Source: Rhizobium sp. NFR07
Lineage (GTDB): Bacteria; Pseudomonadota; Alphaproteobacteria; Rhizobiales; Rhizobiaceae
Assembly (NCBI RefSeq): GCF_900111905.1
Contig: NZ_FOKM01000018.1
Coordinates: 58,349 to 122,348 of the forward strand
Direction of reading: 5' to 3'
Length of the DNA stretch: 64,000 nt
The notes under the pieces are model-generated. The model was not told where the DNA came from and did not search any database. It was given only the letters and a program-made list of their open reading frames with translations. Made by a program: the position numbers and the translations under genes. How positions within the stretch are numbered: the first letter of the stretch is position 1; every line of letters begins with the position of its first letter. Shown one piece after another: positions 9,224 through 17,682 of the stretch.

Positions 9224-11044
9224 TCAGGTCGATTCAGGCCTGCAGACAGTCACTTGGAAAAAGCCACCGTCGGCAAATTCCTTACTTGCCGATTTTAATG
9301 CGCTCAAATCGTTCAGCCCATCGCGATCCGTAAAAACGATTACTTCCTCATAGGTCCCAAGCAGCTCGGTGACCGGACCTTCCAATGCGTTTATGTCGCC
9401 TTGGATACAACGCAAGCGCTCGACAGCCCCATCGACCGAAATCGCGGTGTGGACACGTCTATCGATTGGAAGGATTTCGGAGGCGCGTGGCGTCACCGCA
9501 ATCGCGGCCAGTGCCGAAATGAACCGAGGATCACTTAGAACTGGAGCCATGGATCGCGAAACATCGACCGCGACAGCACTTTTCGCCCTGGTTGTTCCAC
9601 CGATCACGAGAGCCGCCCGCACCGGTCGTCCGATCACCTTTCGAACTGACTCTCGAAATTCCTCCCTGGCCGTCCGGTTGAGGGCAGTCAGATGCTCGAT
9701 CGTAGTGCAACGCCCGGTCGCGCTGAGAGAGATGCGGTCCAAAATGTCGCCGATCGGGCCATAATTGACCAGAACGATACGCGCATCCGGATGAGCGGCC
9801 GCATAGTCGGTCATGACCTCCGAAAACGACCTCTTCTCGGTCCGTTTATAATGCTTCACCTCGACCACCAGAACGCAGCGCTCTGAGCCGGGATCGCGTG
9901 CCCAAATCCCGAAGTCGGGCTGGACATTGGCGGTTCGGCCAGCGCCGACGGGGTTCGCAACAGGAGACCGGCGCTCTGTTATCATATCGATTGGTGGTCG
10001 TGCCGACGTGACAGTTGCAAGCCGCGCTTCCCGGAACTCGAAGGCGATCCTGCCCTGGTCGTGATGTATCTCCAGATCGTGCTCGTTCGCGGCAACGGCC
10101 ATTTCCGAGAATACCCAGACCGCATAGATCTCGTGGCGCTTCTGCCAAACCGGTAATGAGAGAAACCGGTCGAGGTCGTTCAAGGAGACGCTTGCATTCA
10201 GCTTGCGCGTTGGCAGGCCGTCGAGCGTGTTTCGTAGGACGCGCCCGATCCGGTTTCGATTTTCAGGCGCGATCCCATCTGTTAGTGCCAGGCCTGCAAC
10301 AGCTGTCCCTAGCCAGTTGTCGGTATCGAGGAAGGCAAGATGGTTGACCGAAAACGCATCACTGCCCTTCAACGTTTGCCAATCGAATTGCGACCGCAGA
10401 ACAGCTCGGTTCTGACTAAACGCCACCAACGACTCATGAACTGTTGCGACCATTGCGGCCAGTTCCCGGAAGCCTGCGTCCTGTTGTTTCGATAGCACCG
10501 ACAATGGGAGCGGATTGATCTGACCCGATCGATAGTCGATGAGCCACTGATCGACGTCGGCAATCCCGAGCTCGGCAGGTTCTCGCGCCGCCCTATTGGC
10601 AAGGTTTCCGAGTTGCGGATACGCTTCCCAGGCAAGCCAAACAACGCCAAAGTCTTCTTGTCCCACTGCTGGAACATCAATCTCACCGGGAACGCCGTCC
10701 CACATCCGCAGGAAATCTTCAAAGTCAGACAGCTCGAGGTGCTCATCGGTAATCCCGATTCGCCATTGGTCCCGCCCGTATTTTGCGCCGGCTGTTTTGA
10801 AAAATCGCAGGATCTCGCGGTACATTTCCGAGAAAGGCTGGAGGGCACGGAAGAACACTTTGATGAGCTGATCCGTCGTCGCTTTTGCGAGCGCGTCCGC
10901 GAGATCAGCTGCTGTTGGGTCCAGCATCTTGCAGACAGTCTCGGCGAACTCTTTGTCACGGCCATCGATGTCGAGGGCTCCGCTTTTGACCAGCTGCGAC
11001 CATGCGTCGGCGGCAGATCGGTTGATGCGTGTGGACTGAGACAT
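9224..11044 (-). CDS. PD-(D/E)XK nuclease fused to a vWA-like domain
   Basis: The 606-residue protein joins three parts. Residues 1-340 are helical and unrecognised. Residues 370-430 carry a restriction-nuclease core: PDFGIW with D377, then VVEVKHY with E396 and K398. Residues 480-600 look like a von Willebrand A domain: VAVDVSRSM, in which D494-x-S496-x-S498 matches the MIDAS metal site, and a later VIVFTDRDGLND. The start at 11044 is the most economical; a frame from 11101 is open. It is the first gene of the leftward defence island and stands alone. Nuclease and vWA features are seen directly. A substrate-gated defence nuclease is inference. I know no named system with this architecture. 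Confidence 0.75.
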   Translation of the reverse strand: MSQSTRINRSAADAWSQLVKSGALDIDGRDKEFAETVCKMLDPTAADLADALAKATTDQLIKVFFRALQPFSEMYREILRFFKTAGAKYGRDQWRIGITDEHLELSDFEDFLRMWDGVPGEIDVPAVGQEDFGVVWLAWEAYPQLGNLANRAAREPAELGIADVDQWLIDYRSGQINPLPLSVLSKQQDAGFRELAAMVATVHESLVAFSQNRAVLRSQFDWQTLKGSDAFSVNHLAFLDTDNWLGTAVAGLALTDGIAPENRNRIGRVLRNTLDGLPTRKLNASVSLNDLDRFLSLPVWQKRHEIYAVWVFSEMAVAANEHDLEIHHDQGRIAFEFREARLATVTSARPPIDMITERRSPVANPVGAGRTANVQPDFGIWARDPGSERCVLVVEVKHYKRTEKRSFSEVMTDYAAAHPDARIVLVNYGPIGDILDRISLSATGRCTTIEHLTALNRTAREEFRESVRKVIGRPVRAALVIGGTTRAKSAVAVDVSRSMAPVLSDPRFISALAAIAVTPRASEILPIDRRVHTAISVDGAVERLRCIQGDINALEGPVTELLGTYEEVIVFTDRDGLNDLSALKSASKEFADGGFFQVTVCRPEST

Positions 11045-11577
11045 TTGACGTTCCGAACTTCGTTCCGTGTCATGGATTGGCATCGACCACAGTCGTGGCA
11101 CAACGTACCGCTAAGGTACGCTGAACCCAACTAATAGCCCCATCCGCAATACGCCGCTAAGCGCCGAGGTTGCGTCCAGTCTAACGGTTCATGTCGCTTG
11201 AAGAACGGGGAAAAGCCTTGGGCATGGACGACCGCGGCACCATTCGCGGGGCCGCGATCGTTGTCGCTTTAGCCTGCCATTTGCACCGCTGCAACTGGCA
11301 ATCTTTTCACAACCAACCCCTCCCTGGGACAAAGTGTAAGAAAAGTAAGTCCGCGGGCTCCGGAGCGGCATTCGGTTCCGGGCAGGCGCCGATTACGCAC
11401 TCGCGCCGGCCGTAAGCGCGTTAACTTAATTCCGAAATGACGAAATTGGCTGTCAGTGCAGCGCATATCGATCAGTAGGGGTTCTCAAGGGTAATCAGTG
11501 TCGCTGCTTCGAAAATAACGCTGCCGACGGTTCGTACCCCTTCAAGGCGATTGGTCGGACGCTCCCGTGTGCCTGCG
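11045..11577. other. Intergenic region at the right edge of the defence island
   Basis: About 530 bases carry no supported gene. The promoter of the nuclease-vWA gene should lie near 11045-11150. I looked for a tRNA fragment or direct repeat that could mark an integration site and saw none, so the island boundary is placed here only because gene content changes. Confidence 0.45.
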
Positions 11578-12564
11578 TCAGTCAGGAAAATCTGTCAGAA
11601 CGATCTTCCCGAACAACCCGCCAGCCTCCATTCGGCGATGGGCCTCCGATGTAGCTGCGAGCGGATATACCGCTCCGATGACCGGCTTAAGCACTTGTCC
11701 CATCATCGGCAGAACCTGTTCCGTGAAGCGCTGGACCATTGCTCTCTTTTCCGCCCTCGACCGTGACTTCATGACCGTTCCGATCAGCCGCAGGTGGTTG
11801 TGAAGAACGACGCCGAGTGGAATGATGGCGTTGTCATCGCGCCCCAGCAGGCCCACTTGGACAAGCCGACCACCAGGAGCAAGACTACGAATGTTGCGGG
11901 CGAGATAGGACCCGCCGACAAAGTCGATGATCAGATTGACCCCGCGAGACGCCGTCGTATCGACGACCTCCGCCTCGAAGTCCGACCGCTGATAATCGAA
12001 GACGGCTTCGGCGCCCAGCGAAAGCACGTTGTCGATATTGCTTGCCGAAGCGGTGGCCAGCACGGTTGCTCCTGCCGCTTTCGCAAGCTGGACGGCCGCC
12101 GATCCGATGCCGCCTGCAGCAGCATGAATGAGAACGGTCTCGCTTTTTGCGATTTGTCCGAGATGGGTAAGCGCCTCCCAGCCCGTTACGAAGCTTTCCA
12201 TGACTGAGGCAGCCTCCATGAAGGACAAGCCGGCCGGAATGGCAACTGCCATTCCACTATCGAGGCGCGCATACTGGGCATATGCACCCCCACCAACGAT
12301 GCCCATGACACGGTCTCCGACAGCAAAACCACTAACGGTGTCTCCAGTGGCCATGACTTCGCCAGCGACCTCAAGCCCGAGAATAGGGCTGTCTCCGTAG
12401 CTTTGCGAGCCATAGACGCCTTCGCGTTGAAGAAGATCGGCGCGGTTGACACCGGCCGCCATGACCTTGATCAGAAGATCGTCTGGGCGCAATTCGGGCA
12501 TGGGTGCATCGGCGAGGCGCAGAACATCCGCGCCTCCGAAGTCATCGAAGATGATCGCCTTCAT
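11578..12564 (-). CDS. NAD(P)H-dependent quinone oxidoreductase, zinc-free MDR family
   Basis: The 328-residue protein is a medium-chain dehydrogenase/reductase of the quinone oxidoreductase type. It has the GroES-like start (MKAIIFDDFG), NRAD near residue 41, the family stretch HAAAGGIGSAAVQLAKAAG as the NADPH-binding glycine motif near 147, and FVGGSYLARN. The zinc-binding cysteines of alcohol dehydrogenases are absent. It probably reduces quinones or reactive enones in the cytoplasm. AAGGAG lies upstream of ATG 12564. It is 12 bases after the SRPBCC-like gene, forming a two-gene operon divergent from the LysR gene at 13230, which probably regulates both. Physiological substrate is unknown. 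Confidence 0.9.
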   Translation of the reverse strand: MKAIIFDDFGGADVLRLADAPMPELRPDDLLIKVMAAGVNRADLLQREGVYGSQSYGDSPILGLEVAGEVMATGDTVSGFAVGDRVMGIVGGGAYAQYARLDSGMAVAIPAGLSFMEAASVMESFVTGWEALTHLGQIAKSETVLIHAAAGGIGSAAVQLAKAAGATVLATASASNIDNVLSLGAEAVFDYQRSDFEAEVVDTTASRGVNLIIDFVGGSYLARNIRSLAPGGRLVQVGLLGRDDNAIIPLGVVLHNHLRLIGTVMKSRSRAEKRAMVQRFTEQVLPMMGQVLKPVIGAVYPLAATSEAHRRMEAGGLFGKIVLTDFPD

Positions 12565-12576
12565 TTGGATATCTCC

Positions 12577-13113
12577 TTACTTGGAAAGGGCCCGGCGGGC
12601 GATGCTTGCAGCAAAGAGTGGCGTCTCACGACTGTTGTGGTCGCCGCCTGCGGCCTGACGGGCTGCTGCAGCATCTTCGAACTTGATGCTGTGCTCGCTG
12701 AGGAAAGCCATGAACACATCCGTCGGATGGGCGGTAACTTTGTTGGTATAGCGGGTCCTGCCATCGCCGATCTTCTCGGCAATCAGTTCCCAAACGACAT
12801 TGACCTGGGTCCGGCCGTTGGCCGTGAAGACATCGGAGATCGAGTTCATGCGGCAGTAGGCAGGCTCGGCGACCTCGGCCACATAATGCTGCACGACGAG
12901 GCCCGAACCGATCTGCTCAACATTGATCGACATGCGACGACCGTCGTCGGTCCATGTGACCCCGGCTGCAATGTGATCAGGCGAGCAGCATCGCAGGTAT
13001 TCGGCTTCCGGCAGGGTGAAGAGCCAGTCGGCAATGTCGATCTTTTCGAGCGGAACGTCGATCTCTGCGGAATAGGCGGACTGGGAGAGAATTGTATCTA
13101 GGACCTTGACCAT
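12577..13113 (-). CDS. SRPBCC-like small-ligand-binding protein, hypothetical
   Basis: The 178-residue protein starts at ATG 13113 behind AAGGA. Its beta-rich sequence and alternating pattern (IDIADWLFTLPEAEYLRC, RRMSINVEQIG, TQVNVVWELI, TRYTNKVTAHPTDVF) resemble the helix-grip fold of SRPBCC proteins, which bind hydrophobic ligands. This is a fold-level guess. It is first in an operon with the quinone oxidoreductase and divergent from a LysR regulator whose ATG lies 117 bases away, so it is probably induced by that regulator's ligand. No signal peptide or catalytic motif is visible. The conserved paired Cys-Cys near residue 43 may be fortuitous. Confidence 0.7.
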   Translation of the reverse strand: MVKVLDTILSQSAYSAEIDVPLEKIDIADWLFTLPEAEYLRCCSPDHIAAGVTWTDDGRRMSINVEQIGSGLVVQHYVAEVAEPAYCRMNSISDVFTANGRTQVNVVWELIAEKIGDGRTRYTNKVTAHPTDVFMAFLSEHSIKFEDAAAARQAAGGDHNSRETPLFAASIARRALSK

Positions 13114-13229
13114 TGGAGTGTTCCTTCTGTTTGTTGGGCGACCGCCCGTTGACGAGAAGGAAAATGCTCCGGATGCCCGCAGATGATAACGAACTGAATG
13201 GTCGAAACGGTTTTGCGCTGTAGGCAAAG

Positions 13230-14180
13230 ATGAGAGGCCCACGGTTCGCCGAACATCTTGCCGTTTACGTCGACGTTGTCCGCACTGGGAGCTTCTCGGC
13301 GGCCTCTCGGCATAGAGCTGTCACGCCTTCGGCTGTCGTTCGACAGATCGATGCGCTCGAGCAGGACCTGGGCGTTACTCTCCTTGTTCGCTCGACACGG
13401 GCACTGTCATTGACGGACGCGGGCCGTCACCTCTTTGAACGCGCCCAGCGCCTGCTCGATGATCTGGCCGATACCCATGCCGAGGTTGCCGCATTCGATA
13501 GTGCGGTCAGCGGCACGCTGCGGATCGCTTGTTTCCCGACTTTCGGAAAACGCTATGTTATTCCTGTTCTGGCATCACTAGCGCAGGATTACCCGGGCCT
13601 GCATGTCGAGCTGGATCTTACCGAGCGGCTGGCTGATCCCGTGGCCGAACGGCTCGACCTCGTGGTGAGGATGGGGGAGCTTGCGGACAGCTCCCTGATT
13701 GCCACGAAGCTTGCTCCACTTGACCGCATTCTTGTGGCGAGCCCTGGTTATGTCGAGCAGCATGGCGAGCCGGGAGACGAGAATGCGCTCATCCATCATC
13801 GCCTTCTCGACAAGCTCCATGGCAATGATTTGCTCGGATGGTCTGACATTCTCGGAAGCTCCGCCGGTGAGGCCTGCAAACAGGTGGCTTTCCGGTCCGA
13901 TGATTTTGAAGCGCTAAATAGCGCCGCGATCTCCGGTATGGGGGTGGCCTTTTTGCCAAGCTGGGTTTCGGGACCCTCCACGCAGGCAGGTGATCTCATC
14001 CGGCTGAAGCTCCGCGGCGAGCGATGGAACGAGCGATCGTCAGGCATCTATCTCCTGCGTGCTCTCCAGGTGCCGTCCGCCAAGGTCAGGGCGTTTACGG
14101 AAGCACTCAAGGCCCATATTGGCGCACCGCCGCGGTGGGTTGATGTGGGAATAGCAACGGTCGACAAATCAAATGCTTAG
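13230..14180 (+). CDS. LysR-family transcriptional regulator
   Basis: The 316-residue protein has the standard LysR layout: a winged helix-turn-helix in residues 8-67 (GSFSAASRHRAVTPSAVVRQIDALEQDLG) and a periplasmic-binding-like effector domain from about residue 95 (GTLRIACFPTFGKRYVIPVL) with the family's DLVVRMGEL stretch. The subclass resembles regulators of SDR or oxidoreductase genes in proteobacteria. It is divergent from the SRPBCC-like/quinone oxidoreductase operon across about 116 bases, the classic arrangement for LysR control of a neighbour and of itself. Effector unknown, possibly a quinone or aromatic compound. Confidence 0.95.
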   Translation: MRGPRFAEHLAVYVDVVRTGSFSAASRHRAVTPSAVVRQIDALEQDLGVTLLVRSTRALSLTDAGRHLFERAQRLLDDLADTHAEVAAFDSAVSGTLRIACFPTFGKRYVIPVLASLAQDYPGLHVELDLTERLADPVAERLDLVVRMGELADSSLIATKLAPLDRILVASPGYVEQHGEPGDENALIHHRLLDKLHGNDLLGWSDILGSSAGEACKQVAFRSDDFEALNSAAISGMGVAFLPSWVSGPSTQAGDLIRLKLRGERWNERSSGIYLLRALQVPSAKVRAFTEALKAHIGAPPRWVDVGIATVDKSNA

Positions 14181-14374
14181 GAAGCCAGTGCTCCCACAAC
14201 TTGTCGAGTGACGGTTCGATTCTCATCAAGAGCTGAAAACTCGGTTCTGCGTCATGCTCAATGACGGCAATGCACCTTCATTTCCGCTGCAGCCTGCGTG
14301 CAGTGTATGTCCGGAAAGCCGACCTCTCTGCATTTTCAGCGAAATGGTAAACCCGCGCCACTGGGAGCTTTGAC

Positions 14375-15250
14375 CTACCCGACGACACGCTCCACGAAGT
14401 CTGCGAACGCCCGCGCCTTGGCGCTTGCAAGGCGCCCGGTGGGAAAGACCGCCCAGAGGTCGATGTCCGGAAGCTCCCAGTCGTCAAGCACGCGCGTAAC
14501 CTCGCCGCTTGCCAGTTCCGGCCAGAACATCCAGTCGGAGGTAACGGCAAGCCCCATGTCGGCCTTGACCGCCGCGCGAATGCCTTCGGCAGCGGTGAAC
14601 TGAACCCGTCCGGAGACGGCGACGGACGCTTCGGTTCCATCCCTTCGAAAAGTCCAGCTCCTGCCGAGTTGGGTATAAACCACCGCCTGATGGGCGGCGA
14701 TATCAGCGGGCACCCGTGGCACGCCGTGCTTTTCAAGATAGGCCGGGGTCGCCACCACCGACCGTCGGCCAGTGGCAAGTCGGCGGGCTACGGCCGACGA
14801 GTCTGCGAGATCACCCATGCGCAGCGCGATGTCGATGCCTTCGGACACGAGATCGATCACCCGATCGTCGAGAACGATATCCACGTCCAGATCGGGATGC
14901 ATCGCCATGAACTCCGACAGGCGCGGAATGACCATGAGCCTCGCAAAGGTCGTGGCGGCGCAGATGCGAAGTCGGCCCGACAGTCCAGCGCCGGCCCCCT
15001 TGGCTTCCAGCTCCGCCTCGTCCGCTTCATGGATCGCCGCCTTCGCCCGTTCGTAGAAACGAACCCCGGCGTCGGTTGGCGAGAGGCCATGCGTCGACCG
15101 GATGAGCAGGCGAACCTGAAGTCGCTCCTCCAGTTGCGCAATCGTCTTCGAGATAGCGGGCTGGCCGACGCCGATCTGGCGGGCGGCCTGTGAGAATGAT
15201 CCCGTTTCCACCACCCGTACGAACGTGGTCATCGCCTGCAGTCTGTCCAT
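14375..15250 (-). CDS. LysR-family transcriptional regulator
   Basis: A full-length 291-residue LysR protein. Its helix-turn-helix lies at residues 5-62 (GSFSQAARQIGVGQPAISKTIAQLEERL). The effector domain starts near 91 (GRLRICAATTFARLMVIPRLSEF) and contains DIALRMGDL. The start ATG 15250 follows GGAGAATGA. It is divergent from the GST/enoyl-CoA hydratase/peroxiredoxin/SDR cluster starting at about 15397 and is likely its regulator. The 130-base divergent region contains the unusual 20-base tandem repeat at 15341-15400. Related regulators in proteobacteria control detoxification enzymes. The inducer here is unknown. Confidence 0.95.
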   Translation of the reverse strand: MDRLQAMTTFVRVVETGSFSQAARQIGVGQPAISKTIAQLEERLQVRLLIRSTHGLSPTDAGVRFYERAKAAIHEADEAELEAKGAGAGLSGRLRICAATTFARLMVIPRLSEFMAMHPDLDVDIVLDDRVIDLVSEGIDIALRMGDLADSSAVARRLATGRRSVVATPAYLEKHGVPRVPADIAAHQAVVYTQLGRSWTFRRDGTEASVAVSGRVQFTAAEGIRAAVKADMGLAVTSDWMFWPELASGEVTRVLDDWELPDIDLWAVFPTGRLASAKARAFADFVERVVG

Positions 15251-15340
15251 TGCTCATTCTCCATTAGAATAAGCATAATCGCGTCAAGCCGCCTGCCGCA
15301 AGCATCCGGGAATGGGCATAACTCTCTCCAACGAACACGA

Positions 15341-15400
15341 ACCTATGCAGACGAACATGAACCTATGCAGACGAACATGAACCTATGCAGACGAACATGA
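15341..15400. repeat. Three perfect 20-base tandem repeats over the GST start
   Basis: The unit ACCTATGCAGACGAACATGA occurs three times without mismatch at 15341-15360, 15361-15380 and 15381-15400, preceded by a near half-copy (ACGAACACGA) at 15331-15340. Each unit contains two ATG triplets. Because 20 is not a multiple of three, a change in copy number would shift upstream start codons relative to the GST frame and move any upstream promoter by 20 bases. Confidence 0.95.
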
Positions 15401-16029
15401 TCGAAGTCTACGCCTTTGCCACCCCCAACAGCGTCAAGGTGCCGATCGCGCTTGAGGAACTCGGCCTTGCCTACGAGCTGAAGGCTGTCAATGTCCGCAA
15501 GGGCGAACAGAAAGATGCAGCATTTCTCTCGCTCAATGCCAACGGCAAGGTGCCGGTCCTGGTGGACGACGGCTTCGTGCTGACGGAAAGTGCCGCGATC
15601 CTCGTTCATCTGGCGGAAAAGACCGGCGAGCTATTGCCGCAGAGTGGCGCCGCCCGTGCCCGGGTGTTCGAGCAGCTCTTCTTCCACGCCTCGGCCCTCA
15701 GCCCCGCCTTCGGCAATGCCGGCTTCTTCAAGCGCTCCTCGCCGCAGCCGCAGCCGATCGCCGAAGCGCGCTTCAGCACCGAAGCTGAACGCATCCTCGG
15801 CCTTCTCGATGTGAAGCTTGCCGATCAGGCATTCATGGCCGGTGACGCCTTCACCATCGCCGACATCGCCCATTTCGGCTGGCTGTGGCGCCGGCAATTC
15901 CCTGGCCTGACGCTCGACGAGCGCCCGAACCTTTCCCGCTGGTACGAGACCGTGGCCGCCCGCCCCGCCGTCCAGCGCGCCATCGCTCGCGTCGAGGCGC
16001 TGGTCGAAGCTCCGACTTCCGCGGCCTGA
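15397..16029 (+). CDS. Glutathione S-transferase
   Basis: The protein of about 210 residues has an N-terminal thioredoxin-like domain (VYAFATPNSVKVPIALEELGL, then NGKVPVLVDDGFVLTESAAIL, where the cis-proline and TESAAI bind glutathione) and a helical C-terminal domain from about residue 85 ending with the conserved FTIADIAHFGWLWR. It conjugates or reduces electrophiles with glutathione in the cytoplasm. The start is uncertain: ATG 15397 gives the usual family N terminus, while ATG 15385 lies inside the tandem repeat, and neither has a good ribosome-binding site. It heads a four-gene detoxification cluster and is divergent from the LysR gene at 14375-15250. Confidence 0.93.
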   Translation: MIEVYAFATPNSVKVPIALEELGLAYELKAVNVRKGEQKDAAFLSLNANGKVPVLVDDGFVLTESAAILVHLAEKTGELLPQSGAARARVFEQLFFHASALSPAFGNAGFFKRSSPQPQPIAEARFSTEAERILGLLDVKLADQAFMAGDAFTIADIAHFGWLWRRQFPGLTLDERPNLSRWYETVAARPAVQRAIARVEALVEAPTSAA

Positions 16030-16097
16030 CCATGCGCTTCCTGTCCCGCTTCCTCTTCAACCCCAACAGCAAGACCGCAACACAAAGGAGTATCCCC

Positions 16098-16868
16098 ATG
16101 TCCCGTTTCGATACCTACAAGAACAACTTCCCGAATGCCCGCCTGACTCGTTCGCCAAGCGGCGTCCTCGAAATCGCCTTCCATACCGACGGCGGCAAGC
16201 TCGTCTTCAACGGCCACACCCATGAGCAGTTCGTCGATCTCTTCCACCAGGTCGGTTCCGACGCCGACAACCGCGTCGTCATCCTGACCGGCTCGGGCGA
16301 TGCCTTCATGGATGCGATCAATCCTGACGGCTTCGATTTCTTCTCGCCGCGCGGCTACGACAAGATCCTGCGCGAAGGCAAGAAGGTTCTCATGAACATC
16401 CTCGACATCGAGGTGCCGATGATCACCGCGCTCAATGGTCCCGTCCTCCTGCATTCGGAATATGCGCTGCTGACCGACATCATCCTCGCCACGCCGGAAA
16501 CGGTCTTCCAGGACAAGCCGCATTTCGATTTCGGCATCGTGCCGGGCGACGGCGTCAACCTGCTCTGGCCGGAAGTGATCGGGTCAGTCCGCGGCCGTTA
16601 TTTCATCCTGACCCGGCAGATACTGGATGCGCAAACGGCCAAGGAATGGGGCGTCGTCAACGAGATCGTGACGGCCGACAAACTGCTCGCCCGTGCCCGT
16701 GAGATTGCCGAGGGCATTGCCGCCCTTCCGCCGCTGACGAGCCGCTATACCCGCATTGCGCTGACGCAGAAGCTGCGCCGGATCATCGACGAAGGCGCGG
16801 GCTATGGCCTGGCTCTCGAAGGCATCAGCGCCGCCGAAGTCGCCCACTCCATGGCTGCCAACGGCTGA
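16098..16868 (+). CDS. Enoyl-CoA hydratase/isomerase (crotonase) family protein
   Basis: The 256-residue protein belongs to the crotonase superfamily: LTGSGDAFMDAIN corresponds to the CoA-binding oxyanion loop and TALNGPVLLHSEYALLTDIILAT to the second one. The usual acid pair of hydratases is not obvious and GP replaces the more common GxAxGGG, so the reaction may differ from simple hydration. I chose ATG 16098 because AAGGAG precedes it; an in-frame ATG at 16032 would add 22 residues with no ribosome-binding site. It lies between the GST and peroxiredoxin genes on the same strand, in a cluster that probably responds to reactive carbonyls or aromatics. Confidence 0.88.
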   Translation: MSRFDTYKNNFPNARLTRSPSGVLEIAFHTDGGKLVFNGHTHEQFVDLFHQVGSDADNRVVILTGSGDAFMDAINPDGFDFFSPRGYDKILREGKKVLMNILDIEVPMITALNGPVLLHSEYALLTDIILATPETVFQDKPHFDFGIVPGDGVNLLWPEVIGSVRGRYFILTRQILDAQTAKEWGVVNEIVTADKLLARAREIAEGIAALPPLTSRYTRIALTQKLRRIIDEGAGYGLALEGISAAEVAHSMAANG

Positions 16869-16949
16869 TTACTCCCCATTCATCACCGAGCTTCAGAGGG
16901 AGTTCTGAGGCTCGACACGCACAAATTTCAGAACGCAAGGAGTAAAATC

Positions 16950-17627
16950 ATGACACTGCAGTCCAAGCTCGATGCCTTTAAGGCCGACTTCGAAGCAGGC
17001 AAGCCGCCTTACAACGTACCCTCTTCGGTCATCGAAACCATGCGCCGCGCCACCGCCGAACTGATCGCATCCGGCGCAGCCGAGCAGGCCCTGAAGGCGG
17101 GCGACACATTGCCGGCTTTCAGCCTCGCAGATCCTGACGGCAAGACGGTTTCGTCGACCGACCTTCTGGCGCGCGGCCCGCTGGTGATCAGCTTCTACCG
17201 CGGCGTCTGGTGCCCCTATTGCAACATGGAGCTCCAGGCGCTCCAGGAAACGCTTCCACAGTTCGAGGCGCTCGGCGCGAAACTCGTCGCCATCTCGCCG
17301 CAGAACCCTGTCAACAGCCGCAAGTCGATGCGCCAGAACAACCTGACCTTCCCGATCCTGTCGGACCCGCACAACGAGGTGGCCGCCGCCTTCGGCCTGC
17401 GCTTCGAGATGCAGGATTACCTGGTCGAGCTCTACAAGTCGCTGAAGAACGACCTTCCGGCCTTCAACGGCGATCCGAGCTGGACGTTGCCCATGCCGGC
17501 CCGCTACGTCGTCGGCCAAGATGGCGTGATCCTCTACGCGGAGGTGAACCCGGACTACACCCGCCGTCCGGAACCGGACGACATGCTGCCGGCGCTCCGC
17601 CTTGCAGCCAGCCGCGCCGCCGCCTGA
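16950..17627 (+). CDS. Peroxiredoxin-like protein (AhpC/TSA, CPYC type)
   Basis: The 225-residue protein has a thioredoxin-fold AhpC/TSA domain from about residue 50 (GDTLPAFSLADPDGKTV, then YRGVWCPYCNMELQALQ). The CPYC pair is positioned as the peroxidatic or redox-active site. A helical N-terminal 45 residues precedes the domain. Family members reduce peroxides using thioredoxin or glutathione. AAGGAG precedes ATG 16950. It is third in the cluster GST, hydratase, peroxiredoxin, SDR. A hairpin follows at 17644-17668 before the SDR gene, so the SDR may be expressed at lower level or from its own promoter. Confidence 0.92.
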   Translation: MTLQSKLDAFKADFEAGKPPYNVPSSVIETMRRATAELIASGAAEQALKAGDTLPAFSLADPDGKTVSSTDLLARGPLVISFYRGVWCPYCNMELQALQETLPQFEALGAKLVAISPQNPVNSRKSMRQNNLTFPILSDPHNEVAAAFGLRFEMQDYLVELYKSLKNDLPAFNGDPSWTLPMPARYVVGQDGVILYAEVNPDYTRRPEPDDMLPALRLAASRAAA

Positions 17628-17643
17628 TCCATTCAACCCATGA

Positions 17644-17668
17644 GGCCCTGCTTCCTTGAGGCAGGGCC
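17644..17668 (+). terminator. Intergenic hairpin after the peroxiredoxin gene
   Basis: GGCCCTGC at 17644-17651 pairs with GCAGGGCC at 17661-17668 across a 9-base loop. There is no T-run after it, so it may be a weak or attenuating terminator or an mRNA-stabilising hairpin instead of a full stop. Confidence 0.55.
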
Positions 17669-17682
17669 AGAGGATTTTCCCG

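Noticed and set aside
11102..11577. Integration site at the edge of the defence island
   Set aside because: No tRNA, integrase or direct repeat was found, so the boundary stays a guess.
12403..13101. 232-codon plus-strand frame across the quinone oxidoreductase and SRPBCC-like genes
   Set aside because: It is antisense to two supported genes and has no domain features.
15331..15400. CRISPR-like repeat
   Set aside because: The 20-base units are directly adjacent without spacers, and no cas gene is present. It is a simple tandem repeat.
16032..16097. 22-residue N-terminal extension of the enoyl-CoA hydratase gene
   Set aside because: The in-frame ATG at 16032 has no ribosome-binding site, while ATG 16098 has AAGGAG.
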